Assembly: GCF_014779765.1 (NCBI RefSeq)
Contig: NZ_JACXZA010000012.1
Location: 1-64,000, forward strand
DNA length: 64,000 nt
Direction of reading: 5' to 3'
DNA from: Paenibacillus terricola
Lineage (GTDB): Bacteria > Bacillota > Bacilli > Paenibacillales > Paenibacillaceae
Shown: one piece after another, positions 55,794 through 64,000 of the stretch
How positions within the stretch are numbered: position 1 is the stretch's first letter
Layout: the number at the start of each line of letters is the position of its first letter
Notes under the pieces: model-generated
Seen by the model: the letters and a program-made list of their open reading frames with translations, nothing else
The model's database searches: none
Told to the model about the DNA's origin: nothing
Made by a program: the position numbers and the translations under genes

Positions 55794-56841
55794 GCTCGCT
55801 CACGCTCCTCTTGCGGAATTTAAGGCGCTCCACCAGACCCGTCACGCCGCCAGGCAGGAATACGACTACGACGATAAACAGCGCACCCATGATGAACGTC
55901 CAAGCATCCGGATATTGCGCGCTAATCTCACTCTTCGCCCCGTTCATCAGCACCGCGCCAAGCACGGCACCGATAAGCGTGCCGCGGCCGCCGATGGCAA
56001 CCCAGAGCACCATTTCAATCGAAGGAACGATACCGAGCATCGAAGGCGAAATAATGCCGACGTGAAGCACGAACAACATGCCTGCAAGACCAGCCAGAAC
56101 GCCGGAAATCGCGAAGGCCGTCATTTGATACAGCGCTGGGTTGTAGCCGATGAACCGAACGCGGTTCTCTCCGTCGCGGATCGCTCGCAGCACTTTGCCG
56201 AATCGGCTCTTCACCAGGAAACGACACAGTACAAATGCCACGACGAGGAAAATAGCCGTCACCCAGTACAACATCTGCTTCGTATCCGGGGATGAAATCG
56301 ACTGGCCTGCGATCTTCGAATAGCCGGTAATGCCGTTTGTACCGCCCGTATATGCCTGCTGTCCAATCAGCAGCGTTGTCGCAATAATAACGAGCGCTTG
56401 CGTAAGAATCGTAAAGTAAACGCCGCGGATTCGGTTGCGGAACGTAACATAGCCGAGTATGAGTGCTAAGACCCCCGGTATAAGCAGCCCCGCTAGGAAT
56501 GCGAAGCCTAATGATTCGAACGGTTTCCAGAATGCAGGCAGTGCGGTAAGACCGCTCCAATCCATAAAGTCCGGCATCCTCCCGCCGCTTGCCTGCAGCT
56601 TCAAGTGCATCGCCATGGCATAGCCGCCGAGACCGAAGAAGACGCCGTGGCCCAGGCTGAGAATGCCGGTATAGCCCCAGATTAGGTCCAACCCAAGCGC
56701 GACGATTGCAAAAGCAAGAAACTTCGCAAGCAAATTTAGCCGAAAATCACTTAAATACAGCGGTGCAGCGAACATCGCCGCCGCCGCGACAGCATATCCG
56801 ATAAGTGCCCATATACGGGCACGACTCCAAGTTTGGGTCAT
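55759..56841 (-). CDS. urtC: Urea ABC transporter permease UrtC
   Basis: This 360-residue LivM-type permease has about nine membrane segments. '[44 protein letters not shown]' at residues 32-75 (region only) is the family signature, and '[14 protein letters not shown]' and '[23 protein letters not shown]' follow. I chose the second of two adjacent ATGs (56841), with GAGGTGG about 5 nt upstream; 56844 is equally possible. It follows urtB by 11 bp. Confidence 0.92.
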   Translation of the reverse strand: MTQTWSRARIWALIGYAVAAAAMFAAPLYLSDFRLNLLAKFLAFAIVALGLDLIWGYTGILSLGHGVFFGLGGYAMAMHLKLQASGGRMPDFMDWSGLTALPAFWKPFESLGFAFLAGLLIPGVLALILGYVTFRNRIRGVYFTILTQALVIIATTLLIGQQAYTGGTNGITGYSKIAGQSISSPDTKQMLYWVTAIFLVVAFVLCRFLVKSRFGKVLRAIRDGENRVRFIGYNPALYQMTAFAISGVLAGLAGMLFVLHVGIISPSMLGIVPSIEMVLWVAIGGRGTLIGAVLGAVLMNGAKSEISAQYPDAWTFIMGALFIVVVVFLPGGVTGLVERLKFRKRSVSEHEQEAVRHPAV

Positions 56842-56852
56842 CATGGCCACCT

Positions 56853-57758
56853 CTAATCCAATGAACGTGTGCGCATCGCGACGAACCCTCGCGGCCGCCA
56901 CTGCAGGAATGCGACAATGCAGACGAACACGAGCACTTTACCGAGCGATGCATTCGTCCAATATTCGAACAGCGTATTCGTCATGCCGATGCCAAGCGCA
57001 CCGAGCAGCGTACCAACCAGCTTGCCGACACCGCCCAACACAACAACCATAAACGCATCAACGATGTAATAGGTGCCGAGCGACGGGCCAATCGGTCCCA
57101 ACAGCGTCAACGCACAACCCGCGATTCCAGCGATGCCTGAACCAATTGCGAATGTGACGGCATCGACTCTGCGCGTCGAGATGCCGAGACAGGCTGCCAT
57201 ATCACGATTCTGCATAACCGCACGCATATTGCGGCCTGCACGACTGCGATAAATATAGAAGTACATTGCAAGCAGGCAGATGATAACAAGGGCGATAATG
57301 AACAGCCGTTTGTACGGCAGCACGACGCCTTCCATGATCGTGAGTCCACCGTCCAGCCAGGACGGACTCGTCACGCCGACGTTCGGCGCACCGAAGATGG
57401 AACGCGCGAGCTGCTGCAGCGCCAATCCGACACCCCAGGTCGCAAGCAGACTGTCGAGCGGCCGCCCGTACAAATGCCGGATGAGCGACAGTTCAAGCAG
57501 CCATCCGAACAGGAACGCTATAGCGAAGCTTACCGGAATCGCGAGTATATAATAGTAGTCGAACATGGAAGCAGGCAGTGCGCTTTTAAACATATTTTGC
57601 GTCACATACGTTGCATATGCACCGATCATAATAAGCTCGCCATGCGCCATATTGATGACATTCATCAGACCGAACGTTATTGCAAGGCCAAGCGCGATTA
57701 GCAGCAGTATGGAGCTGACGCTGAGCCCATTGAACAGCTGCGTAATATAAATTGCCAT
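56853..57758 (-). CDS. urtB: Urea ABC transporter permease UrtB
   Basis: This 301-residue LivH-type permease has about eight membrane segments. '[33 protein letters not shown]' (residues 20-52, region only) is the N-terminal family motif and '[38 protein letters not shown]' the later coupling region. ATG has GGGGTGG 4 nt upstream. The 134-bp gap to urtA holds a hairpin that may lower expression relative to the binding protein. Confidence 0.94.
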   Translation of the reverse strand: MAIYITQLFNGLSVSSILLLIALGLAITFGLMNVINMAHGELIMIGAYATYVTQNMFKSALPASMFDYYYILAIPVSFAIAFLFGWLLELSLIRHLYGRPLDSLLATWGVGLALQQLARSIFGAPNVGVTSPSWLDGGLTIMEGVVLPYKRLFIIALVIICLLAMYFYIYRSRAGRNMRAVMQNRDMAACLGISTRRVDAVTFAIGSGIAGIAGCALTLLGPIGPSLGTYYIVDAFMVVVLGGVGKLVGTLLGALGIGMTNTLFEYWTNASLGKVLVFVCIVAFLQWRPRGFVAMRTRSLD

Positions 57759-57797
57759 AAGTCCACCCCACAGGCGAGTCGATTATAGGCAGGACAA

Positions 57798-57833
57798 AAG
57801 GAGTATCCGAAATTGCTGCAGCGAATACTCCTT
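57798..57833 (-). terminator. Leaky terminator or stability hairpin between urtA and urtB
   Basis: AAGGAGTAT and ATACTCCTT (57825-57833 and 57798-57806 on the minus strand) pair perfectly and are followed by TTTG. The position after a binding-protein gene and before its permease fits partial termination or mRNA protection. Confidence 0.55.
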
Positions 57834-57892
57834 CTCCCCTCCCATTACATGCGTAAGATTATGTTCAGCCGCCTTGAGTCAGCTGCTTCATG

Positions 57893-59152
57893 CTAGTTGC
57901 CCACGCTAAGCGTGGCTGCCCAAGTATAGCCCTTTAAGTATGGATCCGGCTTAACCGGCTCGCCGGAGTTCCACAGCTCCTTGAACATACCGCCGGATTG
58001 CACTTCGCCGATCCGAACCGTTTTGTACAAGTGCTGCGTTGCACCGTCAATTTTCACTTTACCCTCCGGGGCATCCCATTCGAGTCCCTTCGCCGCTTCC
58101 TTCACCTTCGCAACGTCCGTGGAGCCCGCTTTCTCTACAGCTGCCGCCCACAGATAAACAGCGTCGTAACCTGCTTCGATCGGGTCCGCCGTTACGCGGT
58201 CATTGCCGTATTTCTTCTTATAGTTCTCAACGAACGTCTTGTTCTGCGGCGTATCCGTCGTCTCGTAGTAGTTCCAAGCCGCCAGGTGGCCCGTCAGCAC
58301 GTCCGCGCCGATGCCGCGGATTTCTTCTTCAGCCACCGATACGGACAGCGTCGTCAGATCCTTCGATGTAATACCCGCATCCTTCAACTGCTTGAAGAAA
58401 GCAACGTTGCTGTCACCGTTCAACGTATTGAATACAACATCCGGCTTCGCTTCTTTAATCTTCGTAATAATAGTGCTGTAATCCGTGTGTCCAAGCGGCG
58501 TATACTCTTCGCCTACCAATTCGCCACCTTCAGCCTTCAGCTGTTCTTTAATGATCTTGTTGGCGGTACGTGGGAATACGTAGTCGGAACCGAGCAGGTA
58601 GAACTTCTTGCCGCGGTTCTCAAGCAGCCATGTGACCGCCGGTACGATTTGTTGGTTCGTCGTAGCGCCTGTGTAGAAAATGTTCGGCGAGGACTCTAGT
58701 CCTTCGTATTGAACCGGATACCAGAGCAGACCGTTCAGCTCCTCGAACACTGGCAGCATCGCCTTCCGACTTGCCGACGTCCAGCCACCGAATACCGTTG
58801 CGACTTTATTCTCAGATAGCAGCTTGCGCGCCTTCTCGGCGAAAGTCGGCCAATCCGAAGCGCCATCCTCAATGACTGGCTCAATCTGTTTGCCAAGGAC
58901 GCCGCCCTTCGCATTGATCTCCTCGATTGCCATCATCTCCGCGTCTTTAACCGATACCTCACTGATCGACATCGTGCCGCTGAGGGAGTGAAGAATGCCA
59001 ACCTTGATCGTGTCACCACCTGTTGCTGCGGTAGTGCCTCCTTCTGTGGTCGAAGCCGGCTCATCCTTGCTCGTTCCGCAGGCTGCAAGACCAACTGCCA
59101 GGACTAGCATTAATAGCGCTGTGCGGTGAATGCTCATTTTCTTTTTCTTCAT
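57893..59152 (-). CDS. urtA: Urea ABC transporter substrate-binding lipoprotein UrtA
   Basis: This 419-residue lipoprotein has a signal peptide ending 'LAACG'. UrtA hallmarks are '[18 protein letters not shown]', '[23 protein letters not shown]' (region only), '[19 protein letters not shown]' and '[14 protein letters not shown]'. These distinguish it from amino-acid-binding LivJ proteins and from amide-binding FmdD, though short-chain amides remain possible ligands. I chose the ATG at 59152, with GGGAG 7 nt upstream. It heads the urt operon, preceded by two GlnR-type boxes. Confidence 0.94.
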   Translation of the reverse strand: MKKKKMSIHRTALLMLVLAVGLAACGTSKDEPASTTEGGTTAATGGDTIKVGILHSLSGTMSISEVSVKDAEMMAIEEINAKGGVLGKQIEPVIEDGASDWPTFAEKARKLLSENKVATVFGGWTSASRKAMLPVFEELNGLLWYPVQYEGLESSPNIFYTGATTNQQIVPAVTWLLENRGKKFYLLGSDYVFPRTANKIIKEQLKAEGGELVGEEYTPLGHTDYSTIITKIKEAKPDVVFNTLNGDSNVAFFKQLKDAGITSKDLTTLSVSVAEEEIRGIGADVLTGHLAAWNYYETTDTPQNKTFVENYKKKYGNDRVTADPIEAGYDAVYLWAAAVEKAGSTDVAKVKEAAKGLEWDAPEGKVKIDGATQHLYKTVRIGEVQSGGMFKELWNSGEPVKPDPYLKGYTWAATLSVGN

Positions 59153-59320
59153 GCTCCCACTCCCCATTACGATCTGTTTCCGAACATTGGGTTTACAATT
59201 CGTTCCATCGTTCGTGATTCCCATTATAGAGGTGCACAAAGTTTAATGTCAATATAGTTTACATCAATAATCTGGATGTAGACATAATCTTAAAAAGTTT
59301 AATCTAGTTCCGGTCTTTTG

Positions 59321-59337
59321 TGTTAGATACACTGACA
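59321..59337. promoter_or_regulatory. GlnR/TnrA box near urtA (proximal)
   Basis: TGTTAGATACACTGACA matches TGTNA-N7-TNACA exactly. It lies about 170 bp upstream of the urtA start and 73 bp centre-to-centre from a second box. The rest of 59153-59665 shows no gene. Confidence 0.7.
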
Positions 59338-59393
59338 TATATGACGTAAACTGTCCCAATATTCGGGGGGCAGCAAACAATTTTCTTGTTTTG

Positions 59394-59410
59394 TGTCATT
59401 TATCATGACA
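59394..59410. promoter_or_regulatory. GlnR/TnrA box near urtA (distal)
   Basis: TGTCATTTATCATGACA matches TGTNA-N7-TNACA exactly and is a near-perfect palindrome. If it acts about 50 bp upstream of the start, transcription would begin near 59352, where AATATT (59358-59363) could be the -10; no good -35 is seen. Confidence 0.7.
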
Positions 59411-59665
59411 TAATTCTACAGTAAGTATATTCGTCTTTTATGTATACGGTTTCTGTTTATTCACCAATTGAAACATTGGATACGTCAGTTAAAGAAGCGA
59501 TAGCACACATACAGGATTACAATTATGGAAAATGTTAATAAAACTTTCGAAAATCCCTTTATTTATTCTAAAATTTTGGTTTTCATATTGGACATCACGC
59601 CTAAACATGGTAGTATAATGGTTGATTATCTCTAGTTAAATACTACCACTATCAGGGTGTGACTT

Positions 59666-61138
59666 ATGATGCATCACTGGATGCCGAGACTAGGCCTACG
59701 GTATCGGTTTGCAGTTGCGATTACCGTCGGCATACTCCTTCCAACCTCCTTAGTCAGCTTGCTCACCTACCGGCTCATCGACAACCAGGCCGAACAATCA
59801 GCCCATACGAGAATCGAACGGAGCCTCGCAGTCATCGATGATCAACTCACGAACACGATTCATACTGCCGAAGCAGATGCACGTTGGATGTCACAGCTGT
59901 TCTCAGATGACATCAGCAGCGAACCTTCCTTGGCACCAACTGAGTCTAACAGAATGATTGAACTGTTCCTGGAAGAACACGAACAATACCGTTATATCAT
60001 TATCCGGTCTGATCATAGACCCGATGTTGTCATATCGCGGCCATCGCAGCCCAAGCCTGTTGTTAAGACTTCTGCATTCACTCCCGACAGCGCTTCCATC
60101 CACCACCCGATTGTTCTTCCGCCGTCAACTCCTAATGGCCGCTTAGAGGCAGCAATTGAAACTCAACTGCCGGACAGCAAGGGTTATCTTATCATCAACC
60201 TATCCCTGGAGCCGATAACGAACGTCCTTAGTAACGAAGCGTCAGCGCATGGTATTCGGTTTATACTGGCAGACCCTAACAGCACCATTCTCGCGGATTC
60301 AGGACACGGCACGGAGGCGATTCTTGAACAATCCTCCTCGCTTCAGCTTGTAACGAACTCGACTACCGAGTGGCAGATTGCAGCCGAACTGCCACATGAT
60401 CGCATTTATCCAGCTGCTATGTCCGCCATCCGGTCGACAGCGTTTATTATCGTACTTGCGCTGCTGATCGGCCTGTTCGCCGCTGCGCTGCTAGCGGCCC
60501 GCTTTATTCGCCCAATTCGAATGTACCGTGAAGCGTTCGGTCGCATGGCGGATGGCGATCTGTCATTCGCCATGCCTGCCGCAGCGCGAGACGAATGGGG
60601 CAAACTAGGGGCTTCATTCAACCGTATGTTGAAGTCGCTTCAATTGCATGCGTTCTCAGATCCTTTGACAGGCCTGCCAGATCGCCGCCGTATGCTTCAG
60701 CTTATCGAGCAGCAATTTAAGATGAACAAGCCCGATGAAACGTCCCCTTTTGCTATCTGGTTCATTGATGTCGACAATTTCAAGCAGATGAACGATACTC
60801 GGGGACATGCTTTCGGTGACGATGTTGTCCGTCAAGTCGCCTTTGAACTGCAGAAGCTGATGCCTTCACCGAACGTCGTATCTCGCTTCGGAGGCGACGA
60901 GTTCGTTATGCTGATGCCAGGGGCAAATGATTTGTCCCTGAAGGCCCATGCAACGAGGCTTCAGGAGAGGTTCGAGCGAGGCATTAATGTTCGGGGCGAT
61001 CTGCTGCGCGTACAGCTAAGCGTTGGCGTAGCGGTTTATCCGAAGGATGGCGAGACATTGGATCAGTTAATTGCAAGCGCTGACATGGCCATGTATAAGG
61101 CGAAGCGTAAAGGCAAGAACAACATTCAATTCCATTGA
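59666..61138 (+). CDS. Membrane diguanylate cyclase (HAMP-GGDEF)
   Basis: This 490-residue protein makes c-di-GMP. A first membrane helix (about residues 14-36) and a second (about 250-275) flank an extracytoplasmic sensor domain of Cache-like size. A HAMP linker ('RFIRPIRMYREAFGRMADGDL') and a GGDEF domain with the intact active site 'RFGGDEFVML' and the upstream 'DPLTGLPDRR' follow. No EAL domain is present and no RxxD inhibitory site was identified with certainty. ATG 59666 or the adjacent ATG may be used (AGGGTG upstream). Its ligand is unknown. Confidence 0.93.
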   Translation: MMHHWMPRLGLRYRFAVAITVGILLPTSLVSLLTYRLIDNQAEQSAHTRIERSLAVIDDQLTNTIHTAEADARWMSQLFSDDISSEPSLAPTESNRMIELFLEEHEQYRYIIIRSDHRPDVVISRPSQPKPVVKTSAFTPDSASIHHPIVLPPSTPNGRLEAAIETQLPDSKGYLIINLSLEPITNVLSNEASAHGIRFILADPNSTILADSGHGTEAILEQSSSLQLVTNSTTEWQIAAELPHDRIYPAAMSAIRSTAFIIVLALLIGLFAAALLAARFIRPIRMYREAFGRMADGDLSFAMPAAARDEWGKLGASFNRMLKSLQLHAFSDPLTGLPDRRRMLQLIEQQFKMNKPDETSPFAIWFIDVDNFKQMNDTRGHAFGDDVVRQVAFELQKLMPSPNVVSRFGGDEFVMLMPGANDLSLKAHATRLQERFERGINVRGDLLRVQLSVGVAVYPKDGETLDQLIASADMAMYKAKRKGKNNIQFH

Positions 61139-61189
61139 AGAAACCGAAACCGGAATAACCCAACACCGAGCATTCATGAGACAACAAAG

Positions 61190-61225
61190 AAACCCCGATG
61201 ACCGCTTGTGCGATTGTCGGGGTTT
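61190..61225. terminator. Bidirectional terminator between the GGDEF gene and prsA
   Basis: AAACCCCGA (61190-61198) and TCGGGGTTT (61217-61225) pair perfectly, with T-rich sequence beyond on the plus strand. It lies between convergent genes and probably serves both. Confidence 0.8.
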
Positions 61226-61237
61226 TCATCTTTTTTC

Positions 61238-62353
61238 TTATTTGCTTGTATCCGCACCTGCATCTTTCGTATCCGTTGCGTTATTCGCATCGTCTTTAGC
61301 TTTGGCATCATCGGATGCCTTAGCGTCGTCGCCCGTCGCAGCGCCGCTGTTCGTGTCGCTGCCCGTCGTTCCCGTGCTGTCCGTTGCCGTCTCATCCTTC
61401 GGCAAGTTGATCGATTCGATCAGACCGTCAAGCTCATTGGTCATGAACGCTTCCATCTTCGCTGTGATAACGTTAGTCTGAACGTCGGATTTCGTATCTG
61501 CTGCGATTTCTTCATATTTCTTATCTTCACGGCTCTCGACTTTAATGACATGGTAACCATAGCTCGTCTTGACTGGCTCGCCGATAACGCCAATCGGCTG
61601 CGTGATCGCCGCTTGCTTGAACTCTTCAACCCATTTGTTCGGGCTATAGTTCTCAATCAACCCGCCAGCGTCCTTCGAGCCCGTGTCATCGGAAAACTCT
61701 GTCGCGAGAGCCTTCCAGTCGCCGCCTGCGTCAAGCTTCTGCTTCACATCTTGAGCGATCTTCAGCGCTTCTTCATCCTTACGCTTCTCTGCGCCTGTCG
61801 ACATATCCATTGTTGCGATCAGAATGTGGCGAACGTTAACTTTGTTGTATCCCGTCTTGTTCTTGTCGAACTCTGCCTTCAGCTCATCTTCCGTTACGTT
61901 ACGCTCCCAATACTTGCGAATCGTGACGATCTGCTGGTAGAAGGTACGAACGTCGGCGGATTTCAGTCCTGCTTCATCCGTCGATTTCTTCAGCGACTCA
62001 TTGTCTTTAACCGCCGTCTCGTATTGCTTAACGAAATCATCAAGGCCTTCGCTTGCTGCATCCTTATCCTCTTTGCTCGCACGATCGAACAGTACTTTGT
62101 AGCCAACGTACTCTTTCAAATAATGCTCTTTCGCCTCTGGAAGTTGGATATACATCGCGAACTGCTGATCGAACATCGAGTAGAACGCGACGTACTTATT
62201 GAACTCCGATTCTGTCACTTCTCCACCTTTATAGGCAGCAAGGACCTTGTCTTCTTTCTTGCCGCAAGCCGCTAGTGCGGATACGACGAGAAGCAGGGCC
62301 GCCATTAGTAAAAATCCGCGACGCCATGCGGATAACCGTGTTGTCTGTGCCAT
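61238..62353 (-). CDS. prsA: PrsA-type foldase lipoprotein, copy 1
   Basis: This 371-residue lipoprotein has a signal peptide with the lipobox 'LAACG' at about residues 26-30. A SurA-like N-terminal chaperone region and a parvulin domain follow ('VRHILIATMDMSTGAEKR', 'FSDDTGSKDAGGLIENY', 'TSYGYHVIKVES'). The C-terminal 50 residues are an Asp/Ala/Thr-rich flexible tail. It should fold secreted proteins between membrane and wall. ATG has AAAGGGG about 7 nt upstream. The next gene upstream is a close paralogue. Confidence 0.93.
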   Translation of the reverse strand: MAQTTRLSAWRRGFLLMAALLLVVSALAACGKKEDKVLAAYKGGEVTESEFNKYVAFYSMFDQQFAMYIQLPEAKEHYLKEYVGYKVLFDRASKEDKDAASEGLDDFVKQYETAVKDNESLKKSTDEAGLKSADVRTFYQQIVTIRKYWERNVTEDELKAEFDKNKTGYNKVNVRHILIATMDMSTGAEKRKDEEALKIAQDVKQKLDAGGDWKALATEFSDDTGSKDAGGLIENYSPNKWVEEFKQAAITQPIGVIGEPVKTSYGYHVIKVESREDKKYEEIAADTKSDVQTNVITAKMEAFMTNELDGLIESINLPKDETATDSTGTTGSDTNSGAATGDDAKASDDAKAKDDANNATDTKDAGADTSK

Positions 62354-62420
62354 TATGAATCCCCTTTCACAAATCTCAACTTCTTGTATTGTAACAGATT
62401 GCTAGATTGTTGGCTATTCA

Positions 62421-62448
62421 CATTAGTAGCTTCTGGAAGTTACTAATG
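62421..62448. repeat. Long palindrome upstream of prsA copy 1
   Basis: CATTAGTAGCTTC (62421-62433) and GAAGTTACTAATG (62436-62448) are inverted repeats with one mismatch and a 2-bp centre. It lies about 70 bp upstream of the prsA copy 1 start and lacks a T-run, so an operator is more likely than a terminator. Confidence 0.6.
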
Positions 62449-62484
62449 TGACATAATGGGAACCACATCGACCATGAAAATAAA

Positions 62485-62515
62485 GAAAAAGCGCGCAGAG
62501 ATGATCTCTGCGCGC
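62485..62515 (-). terminator. Terminator after prsA copy 2
   Basis: GCGCGCAGAGAT and ATCTCTGCGCGC (62491-62502 and 62504-62515) form a near-perfect palindrome followed on the minus strand by TTTTTCTTT, 20 bp past the stop. Confidence 0.9.
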
Positions 62516-62534
62516 CTCCGGGCACGTTACAATT

Positions 62535-63659
62535 TTACTTCGCGGCGCCCTCTTCCTTCTTCTCGGTATTCGTATCTGTCGAAGTACCTGTGTCGGTGCC
62601 TGTGCCGGCTTGTCCGCTGTCCTTGCTCGTATCCGTGGAATTGCTCGTTTTATCGGTCGTTTCCTTCGGCAGTTCGATCTTTGTGATCAGTCCCGGCAGC
62701 TCATCGCTCATGAACTTGTTCAGGTTGTTCGTCGAGATCGATTGACGAAGTTCTTTCTTGATCGTATCCGGCACCTGTTCCCAAGTGCGCGTCTCACGCT
62801 TCTCTACCTTAATGACATGGTAACCGTACTCTGTTTCAACAGGATCGCCGATTTTGCCGACTTCCTGCGAGTTCGCCGCTTTCTTGAACGCCTCTACCCA
62901 AACGCGCGGCGCTTGATTCTCATAGAGGCCGCCTTTATTCTTGGAGCCCTCATCATCGGAATACTTCTTCGCCAGCTCGGTCCAGTCGCCGCCCTTCTCG
63001 AGCTCCGCCTTCACGTCCTTCGCTTTCTTCAGAGCGTCTTCCTTCTTCAGCTTCTCCTCGCCAGTGGAAGGATCCTTGAAGCCGATCAGGATATGACGAA
63101 GCGATACATTGTTGAAGTCCGTTGGCGCCTTATCGTAGATCGCCTTAATCTCTTCGTCCTTCACGCTTTGCTCGGAGTGGTCCATCACCGTGATGATCAT
63201 CCGGTAGAACCATTCTGCATCAGCGTTCGTTAGACCGGCTTTATCCATCTTCGCCTTCATGGTCGCGTCGCTCTTAGCCGCTTCTTCGAACTGCTTCACG
63301 AACGTCTTCACGTCTGCCGACGCTGCATCCTTCGCTTTGGCATCGGCGCGGCTGTATAGAATCTTGTAGCCGACATATTCGCGAAGGAATTGCTCCTTCA
63401 TGCCTTCGATGGACAGATACGCTTCAGCCGATGGGTTAACGATGGAGAAGAAGCTGATATAGCGATCGAACTCTTTGTCCGTTACTTTACCATCCTTGTA
63501 CTCTGCAACAACGGTGCCCTGATCAGAAGCAGGCGCTTTCGTAACATCTACTGTCTTCTTGCCGCATGCGGACATAACGACCGCGAGCGACAGCAGCAGC
63601 ACCAGCATAGCGGACAGACCGCGTTTGCCTGTGAAGCTGCGTTGTTTATTGTGCAACAT
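62535..63659 (-). CDS. prsA: PrsA-type foldase lipoprotein, copy 2
   Basis: This 374-residue paralogue of its neighbour has the lipobox 'VMSACG' at about residues 28-33, a SurA-like region and a parvulin domain ('LRHILIGFKDPSTGEEKL', 'YSDDEGSKNKGGLYENQ', 'EYGYHVIKVEKR'). The C-terminal Thr/Asp/Ser-rich tail differs from copy 1. ATG has AAGGGAG about 8 nt upstream. It overlaps the mfd 3' end by 14 bp, so it is cotranscribed with mfd, while copy 1 seems to have its own control. Confidence 0.93.
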   Translation of the reverse strand: MLHNKQRSFTGKRGLSAMLVLLLSLAVVMSACGKKTVDVTKAPASDQGTVVAEYKDGKVTDKEFDRYISFFSIVNPSAEAYLSIEGMKEQFLREYVGYKILYSRADAKAKDAASADVKTFVKQFEEAAKSDATMKAKMDKAGLTNADAEWFYRMIITVMDHSEQSVKDEEIKAIYDKAPTDFNNVSLRHILIGFKDPSTGEEKLKKEDALKKAKDVKAELEKGGDWTELAKKYSDDEGSKNKGGLYENQAPRVWVEAFKKAANSQEVGKIGDPVETEYGYHVIKVEKRETRTWEQVPDTIKKELRQSISTNNLNKFMSDELPGLITKIELPKETTDKTSNSTDTSKDSGQAGTGTDTGTSTDTNTEKKEEGAAK

Positions 63660-64000
63660 CTTGGAGTGCTCCCTTCGATTTTAACGCATCCTTGCAAGCT
63701 TCAAGAAATTTCTCCAGCAGCTCAAGCTTCTGCTCCTGCGTCAGCCCTTTGCCGCGAAGCAGAATATACGGCTGACCGCCAGCGCTTGCTTCGTCAAACA
63801 ACTTAAACCGGTTCTCGAACTTGAGACAAAGTTGGTCAAGCTTCTTCTTATCGAACCGCCCGACTTCAGCAAGCTTCATCGTCCAGTCGTCCGCCTTTTG
63901 CGAAATCTGCTCGATGCCATAATCGCCGCCATATGTCTTCAGCCGCGCTACGGCAAGCAAGTTCTCAACCGCAGCCGGCAAATCGCCGAAGCGGTCGACA
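63646..64000 (-). CDS. mfd: Transcription-repair coupling factor Mfd, C-terminal part
   Basis: The last 117 codons of mfd are present; the rest lies past the right edge. 'VDRFGDLPAAVENLLAVARLK' at the window edge is the start of the TRCF C-terminal (D7) domain, which normally auto-inhibits the translocase. The remainder ('GGDYGIEQISQKADDWTMKL', 'EKFLEACKDAL') completes it to a natural stop. In Bacillus mfd is immediately upstream of spoVT. Confidence 0.92.
   Translation of the reverse strand, partial: VDRFGDLPAAVENLLAVARLKTYGGDYGIEQISQKADDWTMKLAEVGRFDKKKLDQLCLKFENRFKLFDEASAGGQPYILLRGKGLTQEQKLELLEKFLEACKDALKSKGALQDVAQ

Overview
The window looks like the chromosome of an endospore-forming member of the Paenibacillaceae (Paenibacillus or a close relative). 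The evidence is sporulation genes (spoIIE, spoVT, yabP, yabQ), strong AGGAGG-type ribosome binding sites, many TTG/GTG starts, and a gene order that mirrors the Bacillus mfd-spoVT-yabM-yabN-hup-rqcP-yabP-yabQ-divIC-yabR-spoIIE-yabS-yabT-tilS-hpt-ftsH-(nad)-coaX-hslO-cysK-pab-fol-dusB-lysS cluster. Almost everything is on the minus strand and so is transcribed right to left.

Layout from the left: tandem rRNA promoters and a boxA-like leader (1-180; the rRNA genes lie outside the window), lysS, greA, dusB, an XRE regulator, the folate genes folK-folB-folP-pabC-pabA-pabB (with a possible attenuator ahead of pabB), cysK, a PrsA/SurA-like foldase, hslO, coaX, the NAD genes nadC-nadB-nadA, a secreted GH26-like glycosidase, ftsH, hpt, tilS, a YabT-type kinase with its VWA partner, a small basic protein of unknown function, spoIIE, yabR, divIC, yabQ and yabP. 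Three plus-strand genes follow (a degenerate histidine phosphatase, a methyltransferase and a GNAT acetyltransferase), then rqcP, hup, the MazG protein, and a SpoVB/YabM flippase gene broken by a 14-bp tandem duplication. Two more plus-strand genes and spoVT come next.

From about 38.9 to 61.2 kb a nitrogen-scavenging region sits between spoVT and the prsA/mfd genes. It carries a CbiM-CbiN-CbiQO nickel/cobalt importer (CbiQ and CbiO fused in frame), a seven-gene operon best read as guanidine uptake and degradation (SsuA/B/C-like transporter, two urea-carboxylase-associated proteins, a biotin-dependent carboxylase and allophanate hydrolase), an orphan sugar-type binding lipoprotein, a UrtABCDE urea transporter and a diguanylate cyclase. 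The carboxylase operon has a guanidine-I (ykkC) riboswitch with its own terminator. TGTNA-N7-TNACA boxes, the GlnR/TnrA consensus, occur twice upstream of the guanidine operon, twice upstream of urtA and once upstream of cbiM. The region therefore looks like one nitrogen-controlled module, in which guanidine genes need both nitrogen limitation and guanidine.

The right end holds two tandem PrsA-type lipoprotein foldases and the 3' end of mfd. No CRISPR, insertion sequence, prophage or tRNA was recognised. All functions are inferred from reading the sequence; no database search was run.
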